A stretch of 64,000 nucleotides of DNA from Kluyvera sichuanensis (GTDB lineage: Bacteria; Pseudomonadota; Gammaproteobacteria; Enterobacterales; Enterobacteriaceae). The notes under the pieces were generated by a model. The model did not search any database. It saw only the letters and a list, made by a program, of their open reading frames with translations, and was not told where the DNA came from. Below, one piece after another: positions 53,616-63,554 of this stretch (position 1 is the first letter of the stretch; each line of letters begins with the position of its first letter). The translations under genes and the position numbers were made by a program. Location: the NCBI RefSeq assembly GCF_014218705.1, contig NZ_JABBJF010000001.1:186001-250000 (forward strand), given 5' to 3'.

Positions 53616-54254
53616 ATGTTCACTGGTATTGTGCAGGGCACGGCAAAAATCGTGTCCATTGATGAGAAACCGAACTTCCGTACCCACGTTGTGGCGCTGC
53701 CGGAACACATGCTGGCTGGCCTTGAGACGGGCGCATCGGTTGCACACAACGGCTGCTGCTTAACGGTCACGGAAATTAACGGCGACCAGATCAGTTTCGA
53801 CCTGATGAAAGAGACCCTGCGTATTACCAATCTGGGCGATGTGAAAGAGGGCGACCTGGTCAACGTTGAGCGTGCGGCGAAGTTCAGCGATGAGATTGGC
53901 GGTCATTTAATGTCGGGTCATATTATGACCACGGCGGAAGTGTCTAAAATCCTGACCTCCGAAAACAATAAGCAGATCTGGTTTAAAATCCAGGACCCGA
54001 CGCTGATGAAGTATGTCCTGTATAAGGGTTTCATCGGTATCGACGGTATCAGCCTGACGGTCGGTGAAGTGACGGCCACGCGTTTCTGCGTCCACCTGAT
54101 CCCGGAAACGCTGGAGCGCACCACGCTGGGTAAAAAACGCCTGGGCGACCGCGTGAACATCGAAATCGACCCGCAAACGCAGGCGGTAGTGGATACCGTT
54201 GAGCGCGTGATGGCGGCAAAAGAAGCGGCAGCGCAGCAGGCTGCGGCGGAATAA
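53616..54254 (+). CDS. ribE: riboflavin synthase alpha chain
   Basis: 212-residue enzyme joining two lumazine molecules to make riboflavin. Two lumazine-binding beta-barrel repeats: [14 protein letters not shown] and [13 protein letters not shown] in the first, [13 protein letters not shown] and [15 protein letters not shown] in the second. Called ribC in older E. coli annotation. No FMN riboswitch seen before it. Ends in an intrinsic terminator. Confidence 0.96.
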   Translation: MFTGIVQGTAKIVSIDEKPNFRTHVVALPEHMLAGLETGASVAHNGCCLTVTEINGDQISFDLMKETLRITNLGDVKEGDLVNVERAAKFSDEIGGHLMSGHIMTTAEVSKILTSENNKQIWFKIQDPTLMKYVLYKGFIGIDGISLTVGEVTATRFCVHLIPETLERTTLGKKRLGDRVNIEIDPQTQAVVDTVERVMAAKEAAAQQAAAE

Positions 54255-54265
54255 TCCAAAAATCT

Positions 54266-54294
54266 GCCCGGCGCAGTTCGCGCCGGGCGTTTTC
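54266..54294. terminator. terminator between ribE and the enoate-reductase-like gene
   Basis: gcccggcgc-agttc-gcgccgggc, a 9-bp stem followed by gttttc, with aaaaa before it, so it can work for both converging genes. Confidence 0.85.
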
Positions 54295-54296
54295 AT

Positions 54297-56252
54297 CTAT
54301 ACGTCCATCGCCGCATGATGCCCTTGATAGATGGCCGTCGTAATCGTCGATACCTTCACGCAGTCACCAACCTGAGCAACCCACGGCGCGCAGTCGCGCA
54401 GTGCTTCAATCACCTCATGGCGTGAACGCTGCCCCAGCGCACAAATCACCGATTTCCCGCTAATGTTCACCTGCTCACCTCGCGCGTTCTCACAGCGTAC
54501 GCCGTCATCATTAATCGCCAGCGCGCGATGTTCGGTATAGACCGCGATCCCTGATTTTTCGATTTCAGCCAGCAGCAGCGGGCGATGGCGAATGTTGGCA
54601 TCGGGCGACAGTTGAGCATTCATTTCAACCAGCTTAACCCGCTTATGCTGACGCGCCAGGTGAATCGCCACCTCGCATCCTGCTAGCCCGCCGCCGAGAA
54701 CCACGACGTCATCGTCGATCTCATCTTGATGGTGGTGGTAATCGTTAATCAGCACCACGTTACGATGATGGATACCCGCAATTGGCGGTACGTTGGCCTC
54801 TGAGCCAGCGGCAATAATCAGCGCATCGGGGTGAATGCTGTCGGCAAGTTCCGGCGTCACCGGCGTATTCAGGCGAATATCCACCCCGGCATCGGCGCAC
54901 AGTTTGCCGAGCGTTTGGCCAAGCTGGTACATCTCGTATTTAAAGTCGATGGCCTGCTCACCGATAAGAATGCCGCCCACTTCGTGGTTCTTCTCACACA
55001 GCACCACCTCGTGACCACGGCGCGCGGCGGTCCATGCCGCCTGCAGGCCGCCGGGACCTGCGCCAACGACCAGCACTTTTTTGCGCTGGGGCGCGCGAGG
55101 GATCTCAAGGCCGTCGCGTTCGCGGCCAATCAGTGGGTTAACGGTGCAGCGGCGGGTTGAGGTTTCAGCACGTTCGGCCATACAGGTAAAACAGCGCAGG
55201 CAGCGAATAATGGTGTCGTCCTGGTTGGCCATCACTTTATTCGGCAGCGCCGGGTCGGCGAGCAGGGCACGCGCCATCTCGACGATATCGGCCTGCCCGG
55301 AGGCGATAATCTCCTCCATCATCTGCGGATCGTTAAGGCCGCCGACCGTAGCGACCGGCACGCTGACGTGTTTTTTAATTTCCGCTGCCAGATAGACGTT
55401 GCTGCCGTGTGGCAGGAACATTGACGGGTGAGTGAGTCCAAATCCACGCTGATAGGTACCCGCGGAGACGTGCAGGATATCGACATGGCGCTCCAGCAGT
55501 TTGGCGATTTCAATCCCTTCCGCCAGGTCGTAACCCCCGTCGAAAAGCTCAGACCCGCTCATGCGAAACTCGATAGGAAAACCGTCGCCCACCGCGCGTC
55601 GCACGCTTTGCAGGACTTCAATGGCAAAGCGCACGCGATTCTCCCGCGAGCCACCGTAACCGTCGGTGCGTTTATTAAACCACGGCGAAAGGAACTGGTT
55701 GATAAGCCAGCCGTGGCCGCCATGTACCATCACCATCTCGAATCCGGCACGCTTAGCCAACGCCGCTTTCTCACCGTAGGCTTCGACAATCTCAGCAATT
55801 AACGCTTCGGTCAGCTCGTGCACCTCGCGTCCATCAGGGCGCGTGCCCTGGCTTGGCCCCCATTGATAAAGACCCTCTTTCTGATTTTTATCCGTCAGAT
55901 AGGTACCCGCATACTGGCCCGAATGTGAAAGCTCCACGCTGGCAATCGCGCCGTGGCGGCGAATAGCGTCGGCGGTGTAGGTAAAGCTGGCGAGCGAGCC
56001 CGGCGTTTGCAGATCCAGATGAAACATATGCGAGCCTTCGGTTTTCGGATGCACCACCAGTTCGCTGACGGTGACGTTCGCCACGCCGCCTTTGGCACGG
56101 TTTTCGTAGAAGGCGGTGGAGGCCGGGCCGATGGTGCAGTCGGCAGTGATGTCGGTGCCGCCCATCGGTGCGCCGAACATCCGGTTACGGAAATAGACGT
56201 TGCCAATTTTAATGGGCTGGCAGAGGTGTGGGTATTTGCGGGTGATAGACAT
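54297..56252 (-). CDS. NADH:flavin oxidoreductase / 2-enoate reductase-like (FMN, 4Fe-4S, FAD)
   Basis: 651 residues. An OYE-type FMN barrel (about 1-360: IKIGNVYFRNRMFGAPMGGT, MVHGGHGWLINQFLSPWFNK) is followed by a Cys motif for 4Fe-4S (RCLRCFTCMAERAETSTRRC) and a FAD/NADH domain pair (KVLVVGAGPGGLQAAWTAAR; VVVLGGGLAGCEVAIHLARQ). Architecture is that of 2,4-dienoyl-CoA reductase, BaiCD/BaiH and clostridial enoate reductase. It reduces an activated double bond, substrate unknown. With the MFS gene 17 bp upstream it forms an operon not found between ribE and cfa in E. coli. Confidence 0.9.
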   Translation of the reverse strand: MSITRKYPHLCQPIKIGNVYFRNRMFGAPMGGTDITADCTIGPASTAFYENRAKGGVANVTVSELVVHPKTEGSHMFHLDLQTPGSLASFTYTADAIRRHGAIASVELSHSGQYAGTYLTDKNQKEGLYQWGPSQGTRPDGREVHELTEALIAEIVEAYGEKAALAKRAGFEMVMVHGGHGWLINQFLSPWFNKRTDGYGGSRENRVRFAIEVLQSVRRAVGDGFPIEFRMSGSELFDGGYDLAEGIEIAKLLERHVDILHVSAGTYQRGFGLTHPSMFLPHGSNVYLAAEIKKHVSVPVATVGGLNDPQMMEEIIASGQADIVEMARALLADPALPNKVMANQDDTIIRCLRCFTCMAERAETSTRRCTVNPLIGRERDGLEIPRAPQRKKVLVVGAGPGGLQAAWTAARRGHEVVLCEKNHEVGGILIGEQAIDFKYEMYQLGQTLGKLCADAGVDIRLNTPVTPELADSIHPDALIIAAGSEANVPPIAGIHHRNVVLINDYHHHQDEIDDDVVVLGGGLAGCEVAIHLARQHKRVKLVEMNAQLSPDANIRHRPLLLAEIEKSGIAVYTEHRALAINDDGVRCENARGEQVNISGKSVICALGQRSRHEVIEALRDCAPWVAQVGDCVKVSTITTAIYQGHHAAMDV

Positions 56253-56269
56253 AGTGTGTTCTCCAGAAC

Positions 56270-57511
56270 TTACTGAAACTGTGCGTGTTTATTGGTCGCG
56301 CGGAAGATAAGCGCCAGCAGCAGCGCGGCGACGCTAAAGGCCATGCCGATGGGGAATGCGGCTTTGTAGCTGTGGCTGCTTGCGAAGGTGGCGCTCATGA
56401 TGGTCGGGCCGACGTAGCCGGCGATGGCGAAGCCGCAAAACATGATGCCGAAATTGACGCTGTTGAAGCGCGCGCCGAATTGATCGGCGGTAAAACCGGG
56501 AAAGACGCCCATAAACGCGCCGAAGCACAGGCCGATGATTGAGATACCAACATAAAACAGTAGGTTGTCGCCGGGGCCTGCTAGATAGAGCAAGTAGAGG
56601 CCGGGCAGGGAAAGGATGCAGGCCAGCATCAGCGTATTGATGCGGCCAATTTTGTCGGAAACGACTCCGGCGAGCACCCGCCCCAGCACGTTAAACAGAG
56701 CCAGTACGGAGACGGCGAGCGTGGCGGCGGCGGTTGACATCCCTATCATCAACCTGGCCAGCGGTGACGCGAGTGAAATGCACATCAGCCCGGCCACGGC
56801 GCCGCAGGTCAGCATGACCAGCATCAGATAGAAGTTGGGAGTGCACAGCATCTTCCGCCAGTTTTTGTCGGGGGAGACACCGCCCAGCTTTGTGCCCTGC
56901 GCTGCTTGCCAGCCTGCCGGCGTAAAGCCGTCCGGGCATTTTTCCATCACGAAAGCGCAGGCGCAGACGATGACCGCGAAGGTCAGGCCAATAATTTTAA
57001 AGGCGGCGAGAATACCCGCCTCAGCGGTAATCCACGCGGCAATGGGGGGGATAATAACCGAACTGATACCAAACAGCGCGGTGGTGATGCCGCCAACGAA
57101 GCCGCGTTTATCTGGGAAAAACTTGATTGAGGTACTGATGGTCGCCCCATAGACCATACCGAGGCCCAGGCCGGTGAGGATGCCATAGGCCCACACCAGA
57201 TGGCTGACTTCGGTGGCATAACCGCAGAGGATCATGCCGCCGCCAAACATCAGACCGCCGATGAAAATCACCAGTTTCGGACCCAGCGTGTCGTTGATTT
57301 TACCGCCGGTAATCATGGTGATGGGGCCGACCGAGTTACAGACTACGAACACAATCGCCAGGTTTGCCGAACTGATTGTGCTGCCGTGCAGCCCGGAAAG
57401 GTACTCCGCCATCGGGGAGGCGAAAATGCTCCAGGCGTACATCGACCCGACGCAGAGGTTGATAAAGCAGCTGGCGGTGAGGATCCACCACCGTTTCCTT
57501 GAGTAATCCAT
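56270..57511 (-). CDS. OFA-type MFS transporter (oxalate/formate antiporter family)
   Basis: 413 residues with 12 hydrophobic segments. SRKRWWILTASCFINLCVGS then MYAWSIFASPMAEYLSG is the OFA start; GKINDTLGPKLVIFIGGLMF the loop 2-3 motif. It likely imports a small carboxylate that the downstream reductase acts on. First gene of the operon; three ACATGT palindromes lie about 110-140 bp upstream, toward padR. Confidence 0.88.
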   Translation of the reverse strand: MDYSRKRWWILTASCFINLCVGSMYAWSIFASPMAEYLSGLHGSTISSANLAIVFVVCNSVGPITMITGGKINDTLGPKLVIFIGGLMFGGGMILCGYATEVSHLVWAYGILTGLGLGMVYGATISTSIKFFPDKRGFVGGITTALFGISSVIIPPIAAWITAEAGILAAFKIIGLTFAVIVCACAFVMEKCPDGFTPAGWQAAQGTKLGGVSPDKNWRKMLCTPNFYLMLVMLTCGAVAGLMCISLASPLARLMIGMSTAAATLAVSVLALFNVLGRVLAGVVSDKIGRINTLMLACILSLPGLYLLYLAGPGDNLLFYVGISIIGLCFGAFMGVFPGFTADQFGARFNSVNFGIMFCGFAIAGYVGPTIMSATFASSHSYKAAFPIGMAFSVAALLLALIFRATNKHAQFQ

Positions 57512-57617
57512 TTTTCATCCTTAACCGTAATTTTGGTGTTCATTAACTAAATCAATATTTTATTAACAAGCTGACACGTTAAAGCAAACTGCTAACGACG
57601 CTAATCCACACTAATAA

Positions 57618-57651
57618 ACATGTCAATGTTTACATGTTTGTTTTGACATGT
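57618..57651. promoter_or_regulatory. PadR operator array
   Basis: Three ACATGT palindromes centred at 57620.5, 57634.5 and 57648.5, exactly 14 bp apart. They make two overlapping ATGT-N8-ACAT sites, the known PadR recognition pattern, inside a larger AACATGTCAA / TTGACATGTT dyad. Lies between divergent MFS and padR genes, so it probably controls both. Confidence 0.82.
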
Positions 57652-57717
57652 TGATCAAAGCGGATATGACGGCGCGGCGTGGTATACTCAGCGGGGAAAA
57701 ACATCAGGTAGGGCACA

Positions 57718-58266
57718 ATGAAAGTTTTAACCTATGCCATTCTTGGCTTGTTAAACCGGACGGCGATGACCGGATATGACATCAGCAAAGCGTTTAACCA
57801 TGAGTTAGCCAAATTCTGGCATGCCAAACACAGCCAGATTTATGGCGAGCTGAAGAGCATGTTTAACGAGGGGCTGGTGACTTACGATATTGAGATCAGC
57901 GGCGATATTCTGGAGAAGAAGAAGTACAGCATCACCGAGGCCGGGCATCAGGCGCTGATGCAGTGGCTGCATAAAGATGAGCCAATTGAGAAAACGGCAA
58001 AGGACGTGTTTCGGGTGCGGATGTACTTTTCCAGTTATCTGGATCTCACTACCCGTATCCATCTGCTGGAAAATCAGCGGATGCAGCACCTGGAGCGGCT
58101 TCACGTGCTGCAAAAAACCATGGAACAGTATCCGCAGGTGCCGCCGCTGGATAGCGATCGTTTTGGCGATTTTATCGTGCTGGAAGGGGCGATTGAACGT
58201 CAGGAAGGGATGCTGCGCTGGATAGACCGCTGCATTGGCTATTGCCGAAGCGGCGAAAGGGGATAA
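57718..58266 (+). CDS. PadR-family transcriptional regulator
   Basis: 182 residues. N-terminal winged helix (VLTYAILGLLNRTAMTGYDI, HSQIYGELKSMFNEGLVTYD) and a C-terminal Vir-type helical dimerisation domain (LLENQRMQHLERLHVLQKTM). PadR proteins repress phenolic-acid or other stress genes and are released by the substrate; with the divergent enoate reductase, an unsaturated carboxylic acid (e.g. a phenolic acrylate) is a reasonable guess. Confidence 0.92.
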   Translation: MKVLTYAILGLLNRTAMTGYDISKAFNHELAKFWHAKHSQIYGELKSMFNEGLVTYDIEISGDILEKKKYSITEAGHQALMQWLHKDEPIEKTAKDVFRVRMYFSSYLDLTTRIHLLENQRMQHLERLHVLQKTMEQYPQVPPLDSDRFGDFIVLEGAIERQEGMLRWIDRCIGYCRSGERG

Positions 58267-58269
58267 AAG

Positions 58270-58294
58270 CGTCTGCGCCAGTGCGGCGCAGACG
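58270..58294. terminator. terminator between padR and cfa
   Basis: cgtctgcgcc-agtgc-ggcgcagacg, a 10-bp stem; on the minus strand it is followed by CTTTTATC, serving cfa. Confidence 0.85.
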
Positions 58295-58302
58295 TGAAGT
58301 GA

Positions 58303-59451
58303 CTAGCGGGCGACGCGCAAACCGCTCTCGACGCCGCGGGAGAACATCACCTGCCAGAGCTGAATATCTCGCGCGCGGAAAGCACCCGCGCAGGCATTGA
58401 GATAGTAGCTAAACATGCGTTTGAATCGTTCAGAATAGTTGTCCGCGATTTCCGGCCAGCATTCGAGGAAGCGTTCATGCCATGCCATCAACGTCGTATC
58501 GTAGTCAGCGCCAAAGTTGTGCCAGTCTTCCATCACAAAGTGAGGTTCGCTGGCGTGCGCAATCTGGCGTACTGAGGGTAAACAGCCATTCGGAAAGATG
58601 TATTTGTTGATCCAGGGATCGACATTATTGTCTGTTTTCTTCGAGCCGATAGTGTGCAGTAAAAACAGTCCGTCGGGTTTCAGATTTTTGTCGACGACGG
58701 AAAAATAGGTGTCATAGTTTTTCGGACCAACGTGCTCGAACATCCCGACGGAAACAATGCGGTCAAACTGGTCGTTAAGGTCGCGGTAATCCTGCAGCAG
58801 GATCTCGACGTCCAGCCCCTCGCAGCGGGCCTGGGCCATTTTCTGCTGTTCCGCTGAAATGGTCACGCCCTTGACGGTGACGTCGTAGTTTCTGGCCATA
58901 AACGCTGCCAGACCGCCCCAGCCGCAGCCGATGTCCAGCACGCGCATTCCGGGTTTTAGCTGCAGTTTTTGGCAGATGAGATCAAGCTTAGCCTGCTGCG
59001 CCTCTTCCAGCGTCTGGGCATCTTTCCAGTAACCGCAGGAGTATTGCATATAGGGGTCGAGCATGCGGCTGAAGAGATCGTTGCCCAGGTCGTAATGTTC
59101 TTTACCGACCTGCCAGGCACGACGACGGCTTTGCAGATTAAACAGACGCGCGCCGGCAATGCGAAGCGTGTCTTTAATATGGTGAGGGAGTTGCGTTTCT
59201 AATCCGGCGCGCAGCACCTTGTCGAAGAAGATATCCAGACGATCGCATTCCCACCAACCGTCCATATAACTTTCGCCAAGACCCAGCGAACCTTCTTGTA
59301 ACACGCGTTTAAACAACCGAGGATTTCTGACTTGTATATCGCAGGGAGCATTGCCGTTTACTTCAATGCCTGCGCGGCCTAGCAGCTCGCTGACAATACG
59401 ATACCAGTCGTCATCCGGTACACTAACTTCTTCTATACACGATGAGCTCAT
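58303..59451 (-). CDS. cfa: cyclopropane-fatty-acyl-phospholipid synthase
   Basis: 382 residues, as in E. coli. SAM-dependent methylene transfer to phospholipid double bonds at the inner membrane, protecting against acid. SAM motif LDIGCGWGGLAAFMARNYDV at about 171-190, bicarbonate-site region with CGYWKDAQTLEEAQQAKLDL, and MFEHVGPKNYDTYFSVVDKN. Long leader with competing palindromes (separate feature). Confidence 0.96.
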   Translation of the reverse strand: MSSSCIEEVSVPDDDWYRIVSELLGRAGIEVNGNAPCDIQVRNPRLFKRVLQEGSLGLGESYMDGWWECDRLDIFFDKVLRAGLETQLPHHIKDTLRIAGARLFNLQSRRRAWQVGKEHYDLGNDLFSRMLDPYMQYSCGYWKDAQTLEEAQQAKLDLICQKLQLKPGMRVLDIGCGWGGLAAFMARNYDVTVKGVTISAEQQKMAQARCEGLDVEILLQDYRDLNDQFDRIVSVGMFEHVGPKNYDTYFSVVDKNLKPDGLFLLHTIGSKKTDNNVDPWINKYIFPNGCLPSVRQIAHASEPHFVMEDWHNFGADYDTTLMAWHERFLECWPEIADNYSERFKRMFSYYLNACAGAFRARDIQLWQVMFSRGVESGLRVAR

Positions 59452-59514
59452 AGCTTCTCCATCCCGACCTGATGATCAGAACCTTAAAACAGCGTAGACG
59501 CTTTTTTTGGGTTT

Positions 59515-59540
59515 GTGAGAAATCTCACGAAATTCGTGAG
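59515..59540 (-). promoter_or_regulatory. overlapping palindromes in the cfa upstream/leader region
   Basis: GTGAGAAATCTCAC (59515-59528) and CTCACGAAATTCGTGAG (59524-59540) share CTCAC, so the two hairpins exclude each other. They are 64-89 bases before the cfa ATG, inside the probable leader; in E. coli the cfa leader is a target of sRNAs such as RydC. The rest of 59452-59748 shows no gene. Confidence 0.45.
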
Positions 59541-59748
59541 CCTGCTATCCGACGTAGCACAGAGGAAGGGAAGAATCCCTTGCCGAAAGCCAATCCATGG
59601 TTCAACGGGAAGCTATCCTGCTCCCGCTTAATAAGTTCAATCTATATTATTTATGTGATGCGGATCCAGTATAGGACGCTAAGTTTGTTGATTCAACTAA
59701 AAATCTTAGCGCCCTAATCATTTTCTGGGATATTGATATGAGTGATGT

Positions 59749-60942
59749 TTAGGCGTGAGAAGTGGCGTGTTCTATTTCACGTTCAGCGCGACGAGCGGCG
59801 AGTTGCATCCAGTAGCCGACGCCTGCGAGCAGCACGGTCACCAGCATCACGCTGGTGGTGGTCAGCAGCGGCGTGGCAATCAATGTGGATACCGCAAGGC
59901 TTGCCAGGAAACAGAGCCCTAACTGCAGCGTGTTTTGTAATGCAGCAGCACGGCCTGTTGCCTGTGGGAAAGGCTTCAGCGCCTGAGCGACGACGATCGG
60001 ATAAATCGCGCCGTTGGCAATGGCCATCACGCAGAACGGAATCAGCAGGGCGGTCAACGAGGCGTTTTCTGCCAGACCCACGGCCCAGGTACCCACCACG
60101 CTCAGCGCGTAGATAACCAGCAGCCACGGCAGCATCTGGGCACCACGCCATTTTTGCAGCGCGGCGCGACAGCCGTAGCCGCCAATCAGGAAGGCGATGG
60201 TTTGCGGCACATAGCTCAGGCCAATGACCGTCGGGCTGTAGCCCATCTCATGTAAGATGAACGGTGAACCGGTCAGCCAGGCGAAGAAGCTCGCCGAACA
60301 GGCGGCGTAAATCAGCACGTTGCCGCGATAGTCTTTACTGCGCAGCAGGCGCATAAAGGTCAGCTTTTCTTCGCTAGTGGCATTTTTTTTGTGCGCAGGC
60401 TTGAGGCGGAACGCCGGGAGCATCAGTACCAGGGTGATAATAAACAGCGTGGCGAAGATGGCCTGCCAGTCAAAGTGCGCCAGCAGCCAGCTACCCAGCA
60501 GCGGGGCGAGCGCCGGAGAGAGCCCAACCAGCGGCATGATGGTGGCAAAAATGCGGTTGGTGCGCTGAGCGGGATAGTAGTCGGTGACCATCGCCTGCCA
60601 GGTCACCGCCGCAGCGCAAACGCCGACGGCCTGTACAAAACGCAGGACCAGCAGCGTGGTGCCATCGCGCACCCACAGCATGCCAATGCAGCCGATAGCG
60701 AAAATGGCTAACCCGGACAGCAGAATCGGCTTACGACCGTAGCGGTCTGACAGCGGCCCCCAGAGGAGCTGCGCGACGGCAAAACCGGCCAGAAACAGAC
60801 TAAGACTCGCGCTGACGGCTGACGCCGGCGTTTGCAGGTCTTCCTGAATGGCGGCAAAGGCAGGGAGATACATATCGGTAGCCAGAAAGCCCAATACGCT
60901 CAGCCCCGCGAGCCAGACTAAAAATCCTTTCCCAGGTTGCAT
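59749..60942 (-). CDS. punC: purine nucleoside MFS transporter PunC (YdhC, Bcr/CflA family)
   Basis: 397 residues from ATG 60942 ([20 protein letters not shown]), where E. coli YdhC starts; earlier in-frame starts are rejected. Twelve hydrophobic segments; [19 protein letters not shown] and [14 protein letters not shown] are Bcr-type motifs. YdhC was named PunC for purine transport in recent work. Divergent from its regulator punR. Confidence 0.92.
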   Translation of the reverse strand: MQPGKGFLVWLAGLSVLGFLATDMYLPAFAAIQEDLQTPASAVSASLSLFLAGFAVAQLLWGPLSDRYGRKPILLSGLAIFAIGCIGMLWVRDGTTLLVLRFVQAVGVCAAAVTWQAMVTDYYPAQRTNRIFATIMPLVGLSPALAPLLGSWLLAHFDWQAIFATLFIITLVLMLPAFRLKPAHKKNATSEEKLTFMRLLRSKDYRGNVLIYAACSASFFAWLTGSPFILHEMGYSPTVIGLSYVPQTIAFLIGGYGCRAALQKWRGAQMLPWLLVIYALSVVGTWAVGLAENASLTALLIPFCVMAIANGAIYPIVVAQALKPFPQATGRAAALQNTLQLGLCFLASLAVSTLIATPLLTTTSVMLVTVLLAGVGYWMQLAARRAEREIEHATSHA

Positions 60943-61055
60943 TAATTTCGCCCTTTTTATCATGAATAAACGATGTCGCTGAGTGTAGAGAGTGCATAAC
61001 GGCTTGTGAAACGCTAATATTTGCGTCATGCATTCAAAAATTTTGCAGGCAGAAA

Positions 61056-61967
61056 ATGTGGTCTGAATATTCACTGGAAGTGGTTGATGCGGTGGCGCGC
61101 AACGGTAGCTTTAGCGCCGCTGCTCAGGAACTGCACCGCGTGCCTTCTGCGGTCAGCTATACGGTACGCCAGCTGGAAGAGTGGCTGGCGGTGCCCCTGT
61201 TCGAACGGCGCCATCGCGACGTTGAGCTTACTCCCGCTGGCGTATGGTTTTTGAAGGAGGGGCGGTCTGTTATCAAAAAAATGCAGATCACTCGCCAACA
61301 GTGCCAGCAAATTGCTAACGGCTGGCGAGGGCAGTTGGCGATTGCCGTCGATAATATCGTGAAACCGCAGCGAACCCGGCAGTTGATTGTCGATTTCTAT
61401 CGTCACTTTAGCGACGTGGAGCTGATTGTTTATCAGGAGGTGTTCAACGGCGTCTGGGATGCACTGGCCGATGGTCGCGTGGAGCTGGCAATTGGTGCCA
61501 CCCAGGCGATTCCGGTTGGTGGCCGTTTCGCGTTTCGTGATATGGGGATGCTCAACTGGCACTGCGTAGTGGCGAGTACCCATCCACTGGCGCAGATGGA
61601 GGGCCCGCTCAGCGATGATGTGTTGCGCAACTGGCCGTCGCTGGTGCGTGAAGATACCTCGCGATCGCTGCCAAAGCGAACAACCTGGCTGCTTGATAAC
61701 CAGAAGCGCGTGGTGGTGCCGGATTGGGCCTCATCGGAAACCTGTATCTCGGCGGGGCTTTGCGCGGCGATGGTGCCGGGACATCTGGCGCAACCGTGGT
61801 TGGAAAACGGGGAGTGGGTGGCGCTACAGCTTGAAAACCCGTTCCCGGATGCCGCCTGTTGCCTGACCTGGCAGCAAAGCGAAGCATCTCCGGCATTAAG
61901 CTGGCTGCTGGAATATCTGGGGGATAGCGAGACGCTGAATGAAGAGTGGCTGCGGACACCCGAGTAG
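61056..61967 (+). CDS. punR: LysR-family regulator PunR (YdhB) of punC
   Basis: 303 residues; [20 protein letters not shown] then [20 protein letters not shown] is identical to E. coli YdhB as recalled. Activates punC in response to adenosine-type purines. The C-terminus ends EEWLRTPE, slightly shorter than E. coli (310). A small hairpin cggacaccc-gagta-gggtgtccg overlaps the stop. Confidence 0.92.
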   Translation: MWSEYSLEVVDAVARNGSFSAAAQELHRVPSAVSYTVRQLEEWLAVPLFERRHRDVELTPAGVWFLKEGRSVIKKMQITRQQCQQIANGWRGQLAIAVDNIVKPQRTRQLIVDFYRHFSDVELIVYQEVFNGVWDALADGRVELAIGATQAIPVGGRFAFRDMGMLNWHCVVASTHPLAQMEGPLSDDVLRNWPSLVREDTSRSLPKRTTWLLDNQKRVVVPDWASSETCISAGLCAAMVPGHLAQPWLENGEWVALQLENPFPDAACCLTWQQSEASPALSWLLEYLGDSETLNEEWLRTPE

Positions 61968-61984
61968 GGTGTCCGTGGGAACGC

Positions 61985-63010
61985 TTAGCGGCGGTAGTCG
62001 CGGAACGGGCCGTCGGCCACGGAGCGACGTTCGATAAGACGCGGATGCACCTCAATCGACTGCGAGGTCTCGCGTTTGCTGACGATACGGTCCATCAGCA
62101 TGTTAAACGCCGTCTCACCAAGCGAATCTTTCGGCTGGTGAATGGTCGTCAACGCCGGGGTGAAGAAACGCGAGTTGCGCACGTTATCATAACCGATCAG
62201 CGAAATGTCCTGCGGCACGCGCAGACCCATTTCATCTGCGGCGCACAGTGCGCCCATCGCCATGATGTCACCACCGCAGAAGATAGCAGTAGGGCGCGGC
62301 TGCTGCGACAGGATCTGCTGCATTGCGCGATAACCAGATTCGGGCTCGAAGTCACCCTGCACAATCCAGTTCTTCGGTACGTTGATCTGCGCTTCTTCCA
62401 TCGCTTTCATAAAGCCTGCCAGACGACCCGCACCGGTGTTGCGCTCCAGTGGACCTGGGATCACACCGATATCGCGATGACCACGCTCAATCAGGTAACG
62501 ACCGGCGGTATAGCCGCCTTCAAAGGCGTTATCAATGACCGAGTCGGTGAAGTCCGCTTTGGCTTCGCCCCAGTCCATTACCACCATTGGAATGTGACGG
62601 TACTCTTCGAGCATCGTCAGCAGGGATTCCGGATACTCGGAGCACATGACCAGCAGGCCATCTACGCGCTTTTGCGCCATCATCGACAGGTAGGCGCGCT
62701 GTTTTTCCAGGTTATTCCAGGCGTTGCCCAGAATCAGGGTATAACCTTTCTCAAAGCAGTTTTTCTCAACGGCTTCGATAATTTCGGCAAAGTAGGCCGC
62801 TTCGCTGCTGGTTGCCAGCAAACCAATCGATTTGGTGTGGTTCACCTTCAGGCTGCGGGCAACGGCGCTCGGAGAGTAGTGCAACTCTTTGATCGCCGCC
62901 CAAACGGCTTCACGCGTCTCCTCGGCGACAAAACGCGTTTTGTTAATTACATGTGATACGGTTGTAGTGGAAACGTTTGCGCGCTTCGCTACATCTTTAA
63001 TAGTTGCCAT
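61985..63010 (-). CDS. purR: purine repressor PurR
   Basis: 341 residues, the E. coli length. LacI-type HTH at the N-terminus ([20 protein letters not shown]), hinge helix [20 protein letters not shown], and a periplasmic-binding-like domain for hypoxanthine/guanine ([20 protein letters not shown]). Represses purine biosynthesis genes. A PurR box upstream suggests autoregulation. Confidence 0.97.
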   Translation of the reverse strand: MATIKDVAKRANVSTTTVSHVINKTRFVAEETREAVWAAIKELHYSPSAVARSLKVNHTKSIGLLATSSEAAYFAEIIEAVEKNCFEKGYTLILGNAWNNLEKQRAYLSMMAQKRVDGLLVMCSEYPESLLTMLEEYRHIPMVVMDWGEAKADFTDSVIDNAFEGGYTAGRYLIERGHRDIGVIPGPLERNTGAGRLAGFMKAMEEAQINVPKNWIVQGDFEPESGYRAMQQILSQQPRPTAIFCGGDIMAMGALCAADEMGLRVPQDISLIGYDNVRNSRFFTPALTTIHQPKDSLGETAFNMLMDRIVSKRETSQSIEVHPRLIERRSVADGPFRDYRR

Positions 63011-63054
63011 TCCATCTCACTCCAGACCCTGGCCTGCCCCTGATAAAATCGAAA

Positions 63055-63070
63055 GGAAAACGTTTGCCTT
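63055..63070. promoter_or_regulatory. PurR box upstream of purR
   Basis: GGAAAACGTTTGCCTT, reverse AAGGCAAACGTTTTCC, matches the PurR palindrome GCAAACGTTTGC/TTTC well. It is 45-60 bp before the purR ATG and consistent with autorepression. Confidence 0.7.
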
Positions 63071-63304
63071 CACACACCCTGACGCAATTTTGTGGATTGC
63101 GATTCGCCGGGAAAACGATACAGGACGACAGGAGGGGGTCAATGGCCGGTACGCTTATAAATAAGCGTCGAATTTTGACTTATCCTGACGCAAAGTGGAA
63201 GAGTAAAAACCAACATCCTGCTAAATCTGTGAAGATTTTTGCGCAATACTGTGCAAAAATGAGTTAGCTCAGTTTTGCTGTAGCGATAAAAAGGAGAAAA
63301 GTTG

Positions 63305-63394
63305 ATGAGTACCGAACTTAAGATGTCACTCACCACCACCGTCATTACCCTTGCGCTGATCGTTGCCGCAAGTTTGACTGCTGTACTGCATTAA
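63305..63394 (+). CDS. ynhF: small membrane protein YnhF
   Basis: 29 residues (MSTELKMSLTTTVITLALIV then AASLTAVLH), nearly the same as recalled E. coli YnhF, a single-helix inner-membrane peptide. AAAGGAG lies 10 bases before the ATG. Position between purR and ydhP is the E. coli one. Function unknown. Confidence 0.9.
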   Translation: MSTELKMSLTTTVITLALIVAASLTAVLH

Positions 63395-63554
63395 TTCCTC
63401 TGCGAGGGGGCGCCCGCTCCCTCCTGTCTGATTGTTACCCGTTTAGCAATAATCTTTTGCTGTTTTGTACACTTCTGTTTTTATGTGATTGATGTCATGC
63501 TTTTGCCCATTATCGACATGCCGCGTCTGTCGTGCGGCCAACCGGAGCATTTGC

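Noticed and set aside
59491..59508. AGCGTAGACGCT followed by seven T, resembling a terminator
   Set aside because: The stem has only 5 bp with a 2-base loop and no plus-strand gene ends there.
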